In this document: piece by piece, positions 53,499 through 63,551 of the stretch
Position numbering within the stretch: position 1 is the first letter of the stretch
Layout: each line of letters starts with the position of its first letter
NCBI RefSeq assembly: GCF_036023875.1
Contig: NZ_CP107931.1
Coordinates: 5,208,001-5,272,000, forward strand
Origin: Mycobacterium sp. NBC_00419
GTDB taxonomy: Bacteria > Actinomycetota > Actinomycetes > Mycobacteriales > Mycobacteriaceae
Length of the DNA stretch: 64,000 nucleotides
Direction: 5' to 3'
Notes under the pieces: model-generated
Database searches by the model: none
What the model saw: only the letters and a program-made list of their open reading frames with translations
What the model was told of the DNA's origin: nothing
Position numbers and translations under genes: made by a program

Positions 53499-55112
53499 GT
53501 GAGCAGCGGATCGAAGTCCTATGTTGACGTCGTGGTGGTGGGGGCCGGGTTCGGCGGCCTCTATGCCCTGCACAAGTTCCGTTCCCAGGGACTGTCGGTG
53601 CGGGTATTCGAAGCCGCACCCGATGTGGGAGGCACTTGGTACTACAACCGTTACCCCGGTGCGCGGTGTGATGTGGAAAGCGTGGACTACTGCTACTCGT
53701 TCTCCGACGAGTTGCAGCAGGAGTGGACGTGGACTGAGAAGTACGCCACTCAAACTGAGATCTTGGCCTACATCAACTGGGTTGCCGACAAGCTCGATCT
53801 GCGGCGCGACATCACCTTCGGCACCCGGGTGATGAGCGCGGTGCTCGACGAACAGACGTTGCGGTGGACGGTGAGCACCGACGGTGACGAGAGTGTCGAG
53901 GCACGTTTCGTCGTGATGGCCACCGGTCCGCTCTCGGCAGCCCTCACCCCTGATATCAACGGCCTAGATACCTTTCGGGGCGAGGTGTACCACACCGCGC
54001 ACTGGCCGCATGAGGGCGTCGACTTCACCGGCAAACGCGTCGCCGTGATCGGCACCGGATCTTCAGGCGTCCAATCTATTCCGATCATTGCCGACCAAGC
54101 GCAACAGCTGTACGTATTCCAGCGCACGCCGAACTACAGTGTGCCGGCAGGCAACCGGCCGTTGACGGCAGACGAGATAGCCGACGTCAAGGCCAACTAT
54201 GCCGAGCGGCGGCGAATGTCGTGGCGCAGTGGTGGTGGCTCACCGCATGTTGCCCATCCACAGCTGACGATGGAGGCCACCCCGGAGGAACGCAGGGCAG
54301 CGTTCCAAAAGCGTTGGGAGCTCGGCGGCGTGCTGTTCTCGAAGACCTTCGCCGATCAGATGGTGTCCCTGGAATCCAATGACGAGGCACGCAGATTCTA
54401 CGAAGAGAAGATCCGATCCGTGATCGATGATCCAGCGCTCGCGGATCTGCTCATCCCGACCGACCATCCGATCGGTACCAAGCGGATCTGCACCGATTCC
54501 AACTATTTCCAGACGTTCAATCGGCCCAACGTCCGGCTCATCAGTGTCCGGAACACCCCGATCGAAGCGATCGACGAGACGGGGATCGCCACCACCGACG
54601 AGCGCTTCGAGATCGACGTACTGGTGCTGGCCACCGGGTTCGATGCCATGACGGGCACGCTGGCCAAGATCGACATCGTCGGTCGTCACGGTCAACGGTT
54701 GGTCGACGACTGGTCCGGTGGGCCGCGCACCTATCTGGGATTGGGAACCGACGGATTTCCCAATCTGTTTCTGGTGTCCGGGCCGGGGGCGCCGGCAGTG
54801 TTGGCCAACATGGTGCTCCATGCCGAGGCCCACGTGAATTGGATCGCCGATGTCATCGGCTACCTCGACGGTCACGGCTACACCGGGATCGAACCGAGCG
54901 CCAGCGCCGTCGAGAGCTGGATGGCCGAATGCGCGCAGCGCGCTGAGGCGACGCTGTTCACCAAGGCCAATTCCTGGTACGTGGGAGCGAATGTGCCCGG
55001 CAAGCCTCGGCAATTCATGCTGTTCATCGGCGGCTTCGGGACGTATCTGGATATCTGCAACGAGGTGGCTGCCGCCGGCTACAAGGGGTTCGACCTTCTC
55101 AAGGTGCCCTAG
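53499..55112 (+). CDS. Baeyer-Villiger monooxygenase, CHMO-like
   Basis: A 537-residue type I BVMO: Rossmann GAGFGG (15-20) with GGTWYYNRYPGARCDVES, the fingerprint F159-x-G161-x3-H165-x3-W169 (FRGEVYHTAHW) and second Rossmann GTGSSG (185-190). The length and motifs match the cyclohexanone/cycloalkanone monooxygenase group, without the N-terminal extension of the other BVMO. GTG 53499 is the start. It is divergent from the ferredoxin and followed by an SDR (55-base gap), giving a second BVMO-SDR pair. Confidence 0.95.
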   Translation: MSSGSKSYVDVVVVGAGFGGLYALHKFRSQGLSVRVFEAAPDVGGTWYYNRYPGARCDVESVDYCYSFSDELQQEWTWTEKYATQTEILAYINWVADKLDLRRDITFGTRVMSAVLDEQTLRWTVSTDGDESVEARFVVMATGPLSAALTPDINGLDTFRGEVYHTAHWPHEGVDFTGKRVAVIGTGSSGVQSIPIIADQAQQLYVFQRTPNYSVPAGNRPLTADEIADVKANYAERRRMSWRSGGGSPHVAHPQLTMEATPEERRAAFQKRWELGGVLFSKTFADQMVSLESNDEARRFYEEKIRSVIDDPALADLLIPTDHPIGTKRICTDSNYFQTFNRPNVRLISVRNTPIEAIDETGIATTDERFEIDVLVLATGFDAMTGTLAKIDIVGRHGQRLVDDWSGGPRTYLGLGTDGFPNLFLVSGPGAPAVLANMVLHAEAHVNWIADVIGYLDGHGYTGIEPSASAVESWMAECAQRAEATLFTKANSWYVGANVPGKPRQFMLFIGGFGTYLDICNEVAAAGYKGFDLLKVP

Positions 55113-55116
55113 ATGA

Positions 55117-55935
<819 letters not shown>

Positions 55936-55950
55936 ACGCGGCCGCGCGTG

Positions 55951-56448
55951 TCAATGCGAGCAGGTCACCGTCGCGGCGAGTGCGGCCAGCTTGTCGTCGA
56001 GTTCCTCGGCGGCACTGAGCAATTCCTGGTTGGGCGCCACGACCATCAGCGACGAGGGCTTGACGTAGGTCAGGCTGCTGCGCCCGCCGTCCTCGTCGAG
56101 GAGCAGAACTTCGACAGGGGCGAACAGCCCGGCCGTCACGTCGTGGCGCAGCATCGTGATCGCGATCAGCGGGTTGCCGAGGATGACCCGCATCGCCTTG
56201 CGCTCGAGGCCCGCCTTGGTGATCCACGCGCCGTGGTCGAACAATGCGAACAACATGAATCCGCTCGGGCCCGCATGCCGCTCGAGCGCATCCCGGTACG
56301 ACGTCCAGTCCGGGCTGGCCACCGTGATCTCCTCGATGGGCACGCGCTGCTCGCCGATGTCGGCGAGCAGCGCGGTCAGTAGGTCCTCGAAGCTCTTGGC
56401 ACTGTCGTAGCGCACTCGCACGCCGCGGAACCCGATCTCGGTCGGCAC
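55951..56448 (-). CDS. DUF302 domain protein
   Basis: A 165-residue soluble protein resembling DUF302 (about 60-150: DHGAWITKAGLERKAMRVILGNPLIAITMLRHDVTAGLFAPVEVLLLDEDGGRSSLTYVKPSSLMV), whose members are small alpha/beta proteins of unknown function, sometimes tied to thioredoxin-like or redox processes. It converges with the upstream SDR and lies 3 bases downstream of the thiolase gene (same strand), so it is co-transcribed with it. Confidence 0.86.
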   Translation of the reverse strand: MPTEIGFRGVRVRYDSAKSFEDLLTALLADIGEQRVPIEEITVASPDWTSYRDALERHAGPSGFMLFALFDHGAWITKAGLERKAMRVILGNPLIAITMLRHDVTAGLFAPVEVLLLDEDGGRSSLTYVKPSSLMVVAPNQELLSAAEELDDKLAALAATVTCSH

Positions 56449-56451
56449 GGG

Positions 56452-57657
56452 CTAGCCGAGCCGCTCGATGATCGTCGCGTTGGCCATACCGCCGCCTTCG
56501 CACATCGTCTGCAGGCCGTAGCGCCCACCGCGCTGCTCAAAGGCGTTGACGAGGGTGGTCATGATCCGCGCCCCGCTGGCGCCCAACGGATGGCCGATCG
56601 CGATGGCGCCGCCGTTGACATTGGTCCGGGCCAAAATCTCATCCCGGCTGTGCGCCCCTCTTACGTCACTGGCCCAGGCCAGCACCACCGGCGCGAACGC
56701 CTCGTTGACTTCGAACAGGTCGATGTCGGCGATCGTCAGCCCGGCGCGTGCGAGCACCTTCTCGGTCGCCGGGATCACTCCGGTCAGCATGTACAGCGGA
56801 TCGGAGCCGACGACGGTGGTGGTGTGGATGCGCGCCAACGGCGTCCAGCCCCGCTTGCGGGCCACCTCACTGGTGGTGATGAGCACCGCTGCACTGCCGT
56901 CGGACAGCGGCGAGGAGTTACCCGGGGTGATGTTCCAGCCGATCTGCGGAAACCGTTGGGCGACAGCCTCGTTGTAGAACGCCGGCTTGAGGCCCGCCAG
57001 GGTGTCGACGGTGGTTCCGGGACGGATGATCTCGTCGGTCTGCAACCCCGCGATCGGCACCAGCTCGTTGTCGAACAACCCGTCCTTGGTGGCGCGGGCC
57101 GCTTTCTCGTGGCTGGCCGCCGAGAACTCGTCGAGTTCGGTGCGCGAGAGGTTCCAGCGCGCCGCGATCAACTCGGCGCTGATGCCCTGGGGCACAAGGC
57201 CTTCGGAGTAGCGCTGTGCGAACCCGACACCGAACGGATCGCTGCCGGGCAGTACCGAGGATCCCATCGGCACCCGGCTCATCGACTCCACGCCGGCAGC
57301 GATGACGATGTCGTAGGCGCCCGCGATCACGCCCTGGGCGGCGAAGCTGATTGCCTGCTGGCTGCTGCCGCACTGGCGGTCGACGGTCGTGCCCGGCACC
57401 GACTCCGGGAAGCCGGCGCCCAGCAGTGCGTTGCGGGCGATGTTGACGGCCTGGTCGCCCACCTGGGTGACCGCACCGGCGATCACGTCGTCGATCTCGG
57501 CCGGGTCGACGCCGCTGCGGGTCACCAGCTCCGAGAGGCTGTGCGCCAGCAGATCGGCGGGCAGCACACCATGCAGTGCGCCGCCGGGCTTGCCCTTGCC
57601 CACCGGGGTGCGCACCGCCGCCACGATGACCGCGTCGCGCCCTGAAGTTCCGGTCAT
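56452..57657 (-). CDS. Acetyl-CoA C-acyltransferase (thiolase)
   Basis: A 401-residue thiolase that cleaves beta-ketoacyl-CoA with CoA to acetyl-CoA and a shortened acyl-CoA. The nucleophilic Cys is in VDRQCGSSQQAI, the His in GGAIAIGHPLGASGARI, and the C-terminal Cys/Gly loop reads MCEGGGMANATII. GGAGGATGTC precedes the ATG at 57657. Divergent from the HxlR gene through a promoter with a strong palindrome; together they end the island. It could act on side-chain or ring-derived CoA esters. Confidence 0.94.
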   Translation of the reverse strand: MTGTSGRDAVIVAAVRTPVGKGKPGGALHGVLPADLLAHSLSELVTRSGVDPAEIDDVIAGAVTQVGDQAVNIARNALLGAGFPESVPGTTVDRQCGSSQQAISFAAQGVIAGAYDIVIAAGVESMSRVPMGSSVLPGSDPFGVGFAQRYSEGLVPQGISAELIAARWNLSRTELDEFSAASHEKAARATKDGLFDNELVPIAGLQTDEIIRPGTTVDTLAGLKPAFYNEAVAQRFPQIGWNITPGNSSPLSDGSAAVLITTSEVARKRGWTPLARIHTTTVVGSDPLYMLTGVIPATEKVLARAGLTIADIDLFEVNEAFAPVVLAWASDVRGAHSRDEILARTNVNGGAIAIGHPLGASGARIMTTLVNAFEQRGGRYGLQTMCEGGGMANATIIERLG

Positions 57658-57694
57658 GACATCCTCCTGAGACTCCACTCTGAGTATTGCTTTA

Positions 57695-57721
57695 TATACC
57701 CAGCTATACCACCTGGGTATA
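57695..57721. promoter_or_regulatory. Nested palindromes, candidate HxlR operator
   Basis: The outer repeat has 9-base arms TATACCCAG (57695-57703) and CTGGGTATA (57713-57721) with a 9-base spacer. Inside, TATACC (57705-57710) pairs with GGTATA (57716-57721) with a 5-base spacer. So three ATACC half-sites occur in 27 bases, all between the divergent thiolase and HxlR genes. Regulation by the HxlR protein of both is likely. Confidence 0.6.
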
Positions 57722-57752
57722 CTTCAAACAACCCAGAGGGGAGGTGACGTCG

Positions 57753-58235
57753 GTGACAGTCCTACAAGGACCCCTGGCTGACCGGGATAGCTGGTCAGCG
57801 GTGGGGAAGTGCCCGATCGAAAAGACCATGGCCGTGGTCGGCACCAAGTCGGCGATGTTGATTCTGCGGGAGGCCTACTACGGCACCACCCGGTTCGACG
57901 ATTTCGCGCGCCGGGTCGGCATCACCAAGGCCGCGACGTCCGCGCGGCTGACCGAGCTCGTCGACGCCGGGCTCCTGACCCGGCGTCCCTACCGCGAGCC
58001 GGGCCAGCGGGCGCGCGACGAGTACGTGCTCACCGAGGCGGGCACCGACCTGATGCCCGTGGTGTGGGCGATGTTCGAATGGGGCAGGCGCCACCTGGGC
58101 GACGAGACCCGGCTGCGGCTGACCCACCGGGGCTGCGGAGCCGAGGCGACCGTCGAGATCCGATGCGCCGAAGGACATCCCGTGCCACCCGACGAACTGG
58201 GTGTGGCGCTGCGGAGGCGAAGCGGCACTGACTAA
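57753..58235 (+). CDS. HxlR-family transcriptional regulator
   Basis: A 160-residue regulator. The winged helix reads CPIEKTMAVVGTKSAMLILREAYYGTTRFDDFARRVGITKAATSARLTELVDAGLLTRRPYREPGQRARDEYVLTEAG, a typical HxlR domain with a conserved Cys (C18 position in KCPIE) often used as a redox or ligand sensor; a C-terminal tail adds RGCGAEATVEIRCAEG with two more cysteines. GTG 57753 follows AGGGGAGG. Divergent from the thiolase gene. Confidence 0.92.
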   Translation: MTVLQGPLADRDSWSAVGKCPIEKTMAVVGTKSAMLILREAYYGTTRFDDFARRVGITKAATSARLTELVDAGLLTRRPYREPGQRARDEYVLTEAGTDLMPVVWAMFEWGRRHLGDETRLRLTHRGCGAEATVEIRCAEGHPVPPDELGVALRRRSGTD

Positions 58236-58270
58236 CCCGGGCCGGCGCCACCGCCGTCTAGCATGAGCCG

Positions 58271-59605
58271 GTGGACAACCAGCTGGCCTACATCGATCAG
58301 GCGTCATTCCTGGGCTTGCGCGCCCTCGGGCACAGCCCGCAGGAACAGATCGCCTGGATCTACGACCACCCGATCGACATCGACGCGGTGCGCCGCCTGC
58401 ACGCCAATCTCGGCTACACACTGCTGGGCCGTCTGATCGAACGTTCGCCCCTGCCGTTCGGGCGGCATCGCTGGGTCGCCGCGCCGCGCCAGGCCGACCT
58501 CGACGTCGCCCCTGCCGCACGGCCGCGCGAGGAGTTATTGGACTGGCTCGACGAACAGGTTCGCATCCCGATCGACCCCGAGTTCGGCCCGGCATGGCGC
58601 ATGGCCGTCGTGGGGTTCACCGACGGCGGCGGCGCGGTGACGCTGATCGTGTCGCATTCGGTGTCCGATGGCGCTGGCATGGTGCTGTCCCTTATGGCGG
58701 CGCTGCACGGCCAGAAGATGGAACTCGGCTACCCGCCCGCGCGTTCGCGCCCCCTCGGACGCGCGCTGCGCGACGATATTCGCGAGATCGCGCGAGCTGT
58801 TCCGGCGATGGGCACAGCCGCGAAGGCGGCAGTCAAGCTGGGTCGCGAAGAGGCCGGTGCCCCCAAGTCGCAGGACACCGCCACTCCACCGCCGATCGAC
58901 CATTCGCCCGGGGCCGGCGCGCTGACCCTCATCCCGACCGTGGCCGCTTATATCGACGCCGACGTGTGGGACGCCCGCGCGGCCAGCCTCGGTGGGACCA
59001 GCAACTCGCTGGTCGCCGGGGTGGCCACCCTGCTCGGTAAGACGCGGGGCCGGATCGGACCCGACGGACTGGTGACGATCAACTTCCCGGTGAGCGAGCG
59101 GACGCTGACCGACACCAGGGCCAATGCTCTCACCGGAATGACCATCAAGGGCGACCCCGAGACCGTGACGGCCAGCCTCGAGGGCCTGCGCGCCAGCGTG
59201 CGGGAGGGATTCAAGGCTCTCGAGAAGGAGAGCAACAAGCTCATTGCGCCTCTGCCCTTGACCCCGCTGACCTCGAAGCGCCTGCTGCGGCGGCTGGAGA
59301 AGATGACCACGGGTGGCGAGAAGTCGGTGGGCTGCTCCAATGTCGGGCACCTCCCGGATGATGTGAACCGGATCGACGGGACCGAGGCCGCGTCGTTCTG
59401 GGCCCGCGGCGTGGAATGGCCCGTCACACGCGACACGCTCGACCAGATCGGCGGTTCGTTGATGGTCGCGTCGCTGCGGATGGCCGGCACGATACTGGTG
59501 GTGACTCAGGCCTGGTATGCCGGCGGCCCCAACGACAAGAAAGTGCTGGCTGAGCAGTTCGACCAAGCGCTGAAAGACTTCGGCGTCGAGGCCACGCTGC
59601 TCTAG
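58271..59605 (+). CDS. Condensation-fold acyltransferase (wax ester synthase/PapA-like)
   Basis: A 444-residue protein with the CoA-dependent acyltransferase/condensation signature H-x3-D-G in SHSVSDGAGM. The rest fits the DGAT/WS or PapA-type group (NFPVSERTLTDTRANALTGMTIKG, SNVGHLPDDVNRIDG). Such enzymes esterify alcohols with acyl groups to make wax esters, triacylglycerol or polyketide-derived lipids. It is followed by mmpS and mmpL, so the product may be a lipid exported by MmpL. Membrane spans are absent, as usual for this group. Confidence 0.86.
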   Translation: MDNQLAYIDQASFLGLRALGHSPQEQIAWIYDHPIDIDAVRRLHANLGYTLLGRLIERSPLPFGRHRWVAAPRQADLDVAPAARPREELLDWLDEQVRIPIDPEFGPAWRMAVVGFTDGGGAVTLIVSHSVSDGAGMVLSLMAALHGQKMELGYPPARSRPLGRALRDDIREIARAVPAMGTAAKAAVKLGREEAGAPKSQDTATPPPIDHSPGAGALTLIPTVAAYIDADVWDARAASLGGTSNSLVAGVATLLGKTRGRIGPDGLVTINFPVSERTLTDTRANALTGMTIKGDPETVTASLEGLRASVREGFKALEKESNKLIAPLPLTPLTSKRLLRRLEKMTTGGEKSVGCSNVGHLPDDVNRIDGTEAASFWARGVEWPVTRDTLDQIGGSLMVASLRMAGTILVVTQAWYAGGPNDKKVLAEQFDQALKDFGVEATLL

Positions 59606-59672
59606 CGCTGTGAGCTGATCCGAGCAGGGATATGCCCATGACGCTTGTCACACGGGCTAGGATCACACAACG

Positions 59673-59700
59673 GTTAGTTCTACTATGTAGCGGTGCTAAC
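59673..59700. promoter_or_regulatory. Inverted repeat upstream of mmpS
   Basis: GTTAG (59673-59677) and CTAAC (59696-59700) flank an inner CTAC-TAT-GTAG palindrome in the 148-base gap before mmpS. The arms are not equally spaced from the centre. MmpS/MmpL operons are often under local repressors, so this may be part of such a site; no regulator gene is nearby. Confidence 0.3.
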
Positions 59701-59753
59701 TGCAGCCGTGGTACCAAGTCAGGGGCAACTGCAGGAAGCGAAGGGGGCGGGTC

Positions 59754-60296
59754 ATGAGTCTCGATAGCCGGACCTACTCCTCGACACCGTCAGAGGCTGA
59801 GTCCACTGCCACGGCACCGGCCGCCGGTGACGCCGCCAAGCGCCCCACGAAGCGGCGCGGCTGGCTGATGCGCGGCTTCCGCAAGATCTGGCTGCCGGTG
59901 GTCATCCTTCTCGTCGTCGCGGTGGCCGGCTTCAGCGTGTACCGCCTGCACGGCGTCTTCGGCAAGACCGAGATCACCCGCGCGGGCTCGGGTCTGGCCA
60001 ACGACACCAAGCCGTTCAACCCCAAGACGGTGACCTACGAGATCTATGGGCCGCCTGGGACCGTGGCCACCGTGAACTACCTCGACCTCGACGCCACGCC
60101 GCAGATCGCCCGCGACGTCACCCTGCCGTGGTCGCTGACCCTGACCACCACCGCGCCTGCCGCCTCGGCCAACATCGTGGCCCAGGGCGACAGCGATACG
60201 ATCGGCTGCCGCATCACCGTCAACGGCGAACTCAAGGACGAAAAGACCTCGACCGGGGTGAACGCCCAGACCTTTTGTCTGGTCAAGTCGGCATGA
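59754..60296 (+). CDS. mmpS: MmpS-family membrane protein
   Basis: A 180-residue accessory protein of an MmpL transporter. A 40-residue cytoplasmic tail with [18 protein letters not shown] precedes a single transmembrane helix ([24 protein letters not shown]); the extracytoplasmic beta-sandwich carries the MmpS text [55 protein letters not shown] and a Cys pair ([16 protein letters not shown]). GAAGGGGGCGGGTC is the ribosome site. Its stop overlaps the mmpL ATG (ATGA). Confidence 0.94.
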   Translation: MSLDSRTYSSTPSEAESTATAPAAGDAAKRPTKRRGWLMRGFRKIWLPVVILLVVAVAGFSVYRLHGVFGKTEITRAGSGLANDTKPFNPKTVTYEIYGPPGTVATVNYLDLDATPQIARDVTLPWSLTLTTTAPAASANIVAQGDSDTIGCRITVNGELKDEKTSTGVNAQTFCLVKSA

Positions 60297-63190
60297 TCAC
60301 GCTGAACAAAAAGGACCGACCACAGGCCGACGAGCACGGTAAGCGCCCGCACATTGCGCAGTGGGTGCGGTGGCTGTCGGTCCCGATCATCCTCGGCTGG
60401 CTGGCGCTGACGGTCGTCACCAACGTGGTGGTGCCCCAGATCGAGGTTGTCGGTCAGGCGCAGTCGGTGCCGATGGCGGCCCCCGACGCCCCGTCGACGA
60501 TCGCGATGAACACGATCGGCAAGACGTTCAAGGAGTTCAACTCCAACACCTCGGTCATGATCGTGCTGGAAGGCCAGCAGCCGCTGGGTGACGCGGCGCA
60601 CAAGTACTACGACGACATCATCAGCAAGCTTGTCGCCGATAAGAAGCACGTCGAGCACGTCCAGGACTTCTGGAGCGATCCGCTGACCGCATCGGGCTCG
60701 CAGAGCGAGGACGGCAAGTCCGCCTACGTGCAGGTCTATCTGGCCGGCAACATGGGCGAGGGCCTGGCCAACGAGTCGGTCGAAGCAGCCAAGGCGATCG
60801 TGCAGAGTGTGCCGGCCCCACCCGGGGTCAAGGCCTACGTCACCGGGCCGTCCGCACTGATCGCCGACACCCACATCGCCGGTGACCGCAGCCTGCAACT
60901 CATCACCCTGCTGACCTTCGGCGTCATCACGGTGATGCTGCTGTTCGTCTACCGCTCAATCGCCACCGTCCTGCTCGCGATGTTCATGGTGTTCCTCGAA
61001 CTGGCAGTGGCCCGCGGCGTGGTGGCCTTCCTGGGTCACCATCATCTGATCGGGCTCTCCACGTTCGCGGTCAACCTGCTCACCATGCTGGCCATCGCCG
61101 CGGGCACCGACTACGTGATCTTCCTGTTCGGGCGCTATCAGGAAGCCCGGTCCAAAGGTGCCGACAAAGAGTCCGCCTACTACGAGATGTTCCACGGCAC
61201 CGCGCACGTGATCCTCGGATCCGGCCTGACCATCGCCGGTGCCATGCTCTGCCTGCACTTCACCCGCAGCCCGATGTTCAGCTCGCTGGGTATACCTCTG
61301 TTCATCGGCATGCTCGTCGTCGTCTGCGCCGCGATGACATTGGGACCATCCGTGGTGACGGTAGCCAGTCGCTTCGGCCGGCTGGAGCCCAAACGTGCCT
61401 CGCGTGAACGCTTTTGGCGGCGTATCGGAACCGCCGTCGTGCGCTGGCCGGGGCCGATCCTGGTGGCGACCACCGCGCTGTGCCTCATCGGTCTGCTCGC
61501 GCTGCCGGGCTACCGTACCGACTACAACGACCGGCACTACCTGCCGCCGGACATCCCGGCCGCCGAGGGCTTCGCCGCCGCCGAACGGCACTTCCCGGCC
61601 GCTCGGCTCAGCCCCGAGCTGTTGATGCTGCAAAGCGACCACGACCTGCGGAACTCGGCGGACTTCCTGGTCATCGACCGGGTGGCCAAGGCCATGTTCC
61701 ACACCCCGGGCATCGGACGGGTGCAGACCATCACCCGACCACTGGGCTCGCCCATCGAGCACAGTTCGATCCCGTTCATGCTGGGCATGCAGGGCACCAC
61801 GCAGACCCTGAACCAGTCGTATCTCGACGACCGGATGAAGGACATGCTCAAGATGGGTGACGACATGAACGTCTCCATCGCCACCATGACCCAGATGTAC
61901 GACCTGATGGGCGAACTCAACGCCACCACCCACAGCATGGTCGGCAAGATGGACCTGACGCTGGCCGACATCCAGACGCTGCGCAACCACATCGCCGACT
62001 TCGACGACTTCTTCCGGCCGATCCGCAACTACCTGTACTGGGAACCGCACTGCTTCGACATCCCGATGTGCTGGTCGATCCGGTCGGTGTTCGACACCCT
62101 CGACGGCATCGACACGATGACCGACGACTTCCAGAGCCTGGTGCCCAACCTCCACCAACTCGACATCCTGACCGCTCAGATGCGCACCCTGATGCCGCCG
62201 ATGATCGAGACGATGAAGTCCATGCGGACCATGCAGCTCACGATGCAGAGCACGCAGGCCGGCATGTACGACCAGCTCGCGGCCCAGCAGGACAACCAGA
62301 GCGCGATGGGTAAGGCCTTCGACGAGGCCAAGAACGACGACTCGTTCTATCTCCCGCCGGAAGCCTTCGACAATCCCGACTTCCAGCGCGGCATGAAGAT
62401 GTTCCTGTCGCCGGACGGAAAAGCGGTGCGGTTCATCATCTCTCACGAGGGTGATCCGATGTCTCCGGAAGGCCTCAGCCACGTCGACCCGATCAAGAAC
62501 GCGGCATTCGAAGCCATCAAGGGCACCCCGCTGGAAGGGTCCAAGATCTACCTCGCCGGAACCGCGGCCAGCTACAAGGACATGCAGGACAGCGCCAACT
62601 ACGACCTGCTGATCGCCGGAATCGCCGCGCTCTGCCTGATCTTCATCATCATGCTGATCATCACCCGGGCCGTGGTCGCCGCCGCGGCGATCGTCGGCAC
62701 CGTGCTGCTCTCCCTGGGGACCTCGTTCGGCCTGTCGGTGCTGGTGTGGCAGGACCTCATCGGTCGCCCGCTGCACTGGATGGTGCTGGTGATGTCGGTC
62801 ATCATCCTGCTCGCCGTCGGATCGGACTACAACCTGCTGCTGGTGGCCCGACTCAAGGAGGAAGTCGGTGCCGGCATCAACACCGGCATCATCCGGGCCA
62901 TGGGCGGTAGCGGTTCGGTGGTGACCTCAGCGGGTCTGGTGTTCGCGGTGACGATGGCGTCGATGGCCTTCAGTGAGCTGACCATCCTCGCCCAGGTCGG
63001 CACCACCATCGGCATGGGTCTGCTGGTGGACACCCTGGTGATCCGCTCGTTCATGACGCCGTCGATCGCCGCGCTACTGGGCCGCTGGTTCTGGTGGCCG
63101 CAGCGGGTTCGCCCGCGTCCGGCGCCCTCGCCGTGGCCGCAGCCGAAAACCGATTCGGCGCAACCTGTTTCGGCCGACTCTTCGCCCTAG
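60293..63190 (+). CDS. mmpL: MmpL-family RND transporter
   Basis: A 965-residue mycobacterial RND exporter with the 1 + 5 + 1 + 5 membrane helix plan. Key blocks are the first helix ([15 protein letters not shown]), the periplasmic porter domain, the central [15 protein letters not shown] with the Asp-Tyr pair of the proton relay, the repeat version [15 protein letters not shown], and [20 protein letters not shown] near the end. A long methionine- and glutamine-rich, helical segment around residues 520-680 is typical of MmpL4/MmpL5-type proteins that export siderophores or lipids. It is coupled to mmpS. Confidence 0.96.
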   Translation: MITLNKKDRPQADEHGKRPHIAQWVRWLSVPIILGWLALTVVTNVVVPQIEVVGQAQSVPMAAPDAPSTIAMNTIGKTFKEFNSNTSVMIVLEGQQPLGDAAHKYYDDIISKLVADKKHVEHVQDFWSDPLTASGSQSEDGKSAYVQVYLAGNMGEGLANESVEAAKAIVQSVPAPPGVKAYVTGPSALIADTHIAGDRSLQLITLLTFGVITVMLLFVYRSIATVLLAMFMVFLELAVARGVVAFLGHHHLIGLSTFAVNLLTMLAIAAGTDYVIFLFGRYQEARSKGADKESAYYEMFHGTAHVILGSGLTIAGAMLCLHFTRSPMFSSLGIPLFIGMLVVVCAAMTLGPSVVTVASRFGRLEPKRASRERFWRRIGTAVVRWPGPILVATTALCLIGLLALPGYRTDYNDRHYLPPDIPAAEGFAAAERHFPAARLSPELLMLQSDHDLRNSADFLVIDRVAKAMFHTPGIGRVQTITRPLGSPIEHSSIPFMLGMQGTTQTLNQSYLDDRMKDMLKMGDDMNVSIATMTQMYDLMGELNATTHSMVGKMDLTLADIQTLRNHIADFDDFFRPIRNYLYWEPHCFDIPMCWSIRSVFDTLDGIDTMTDDFQSLVPNLHQLDILTAQMRTLMPPMIETMKSMRTMQLTMQSTQAGMYDQLAAQQDNQSAMGKAFDEAKNDDSFYLPPEAFDNPDFQRGMKMFLSPDGKAVRFIISHEGDPMSPEGLSHVDPIKNAAFEAIKGTPLEGSKIYLAGTAASYKDMQDSANYDLLIAGIAALCLIFIIMLIITRAVVAAAAIVGTVLLSLGTSFGLSVLVWQDLIGRPLHWMVLVMSVIILLAVGSDYNLLLVARLKEEVGAGINTGIIRAMGGSGSVVTSAGLVFAVTMASMAFSELTILAQVGTTIGMGLLVDTLVIRSFMTPSIAALLGRWFWWPQRVRPRPAPSPWPQPKTDSAQPVSADSSP

Positions 63191-63219
63191 CGACTCCTCG
63201 TCCTATCGGCCGCGCGTAA

Positions 63220-63510
63220 CTACTTCATGGCGTTGCGGGCGCCGTCGAGGCAGCCGCGCTCGAACTGTCCGCTCTGCTGGGCGCTGCGGTCATGGCAGTA
63301 GGCGGTGATCGACTCGTCGTGGGCCTGGTAGCCGCCCTCGTGCACCCAACGCTGGGCGTCGGTGTACCCGGCCCAGTATGACGAGTCCTTGCGCTCGGAG
63401 ACGGCCATGAACACCGCTGCCAGAACGGCGAACACGACGATCGCCAGCAGTGTGACGAACCACTGTCTGGCCAGCCACGGCCGTAACCATTGCGGTATCC
63501 AGCGATGCAC
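63220..63510 (-). CDS. Small single-span membrane protein
   Basis: A 96-residue protein with one transmembrane helix (FVTLLAIVVFAVLAAVFMAV) near the N-terminus and an extracytoplasmic C-terminal half with two Cys (AYCHDRS, RGCLDGARNAMK). GTG 63510 is chosen because the longer frame crosses the divergent DUF389 gene. It faces that gene and converges with mmpL. Similar small mycobacterial proteins have no known function. Confidence 0.75.
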   Translation of the reverse strand: MHRWIPQWLRPWLARQWFVTLLAIVVFAVLAAVFMAVSERKDSSYWAGYTDAQRWVHEGGYQAHDESITAYCHDRSAQQSGQFERGCLDGARNAMK

Positions 63511-63551
63511 GGCTCCGATTCTCGCACCCGTGGCGAAGTAGTCTCGCGGTT

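Noticed and set aside
59606..59753. Possible clean sigma-70 -35/-10 promoter before mmpS
   Set aside because: TTGTCA is present, but nothing like a -10 lies at the right spacing; only the inverted repeat is reported.
60956..62776. 606-codon minus-strand frame opposite mmpL
   Set aside because: His/Val/Gly-rich shadow; the sense protein has clear MmpL helices and motifs.
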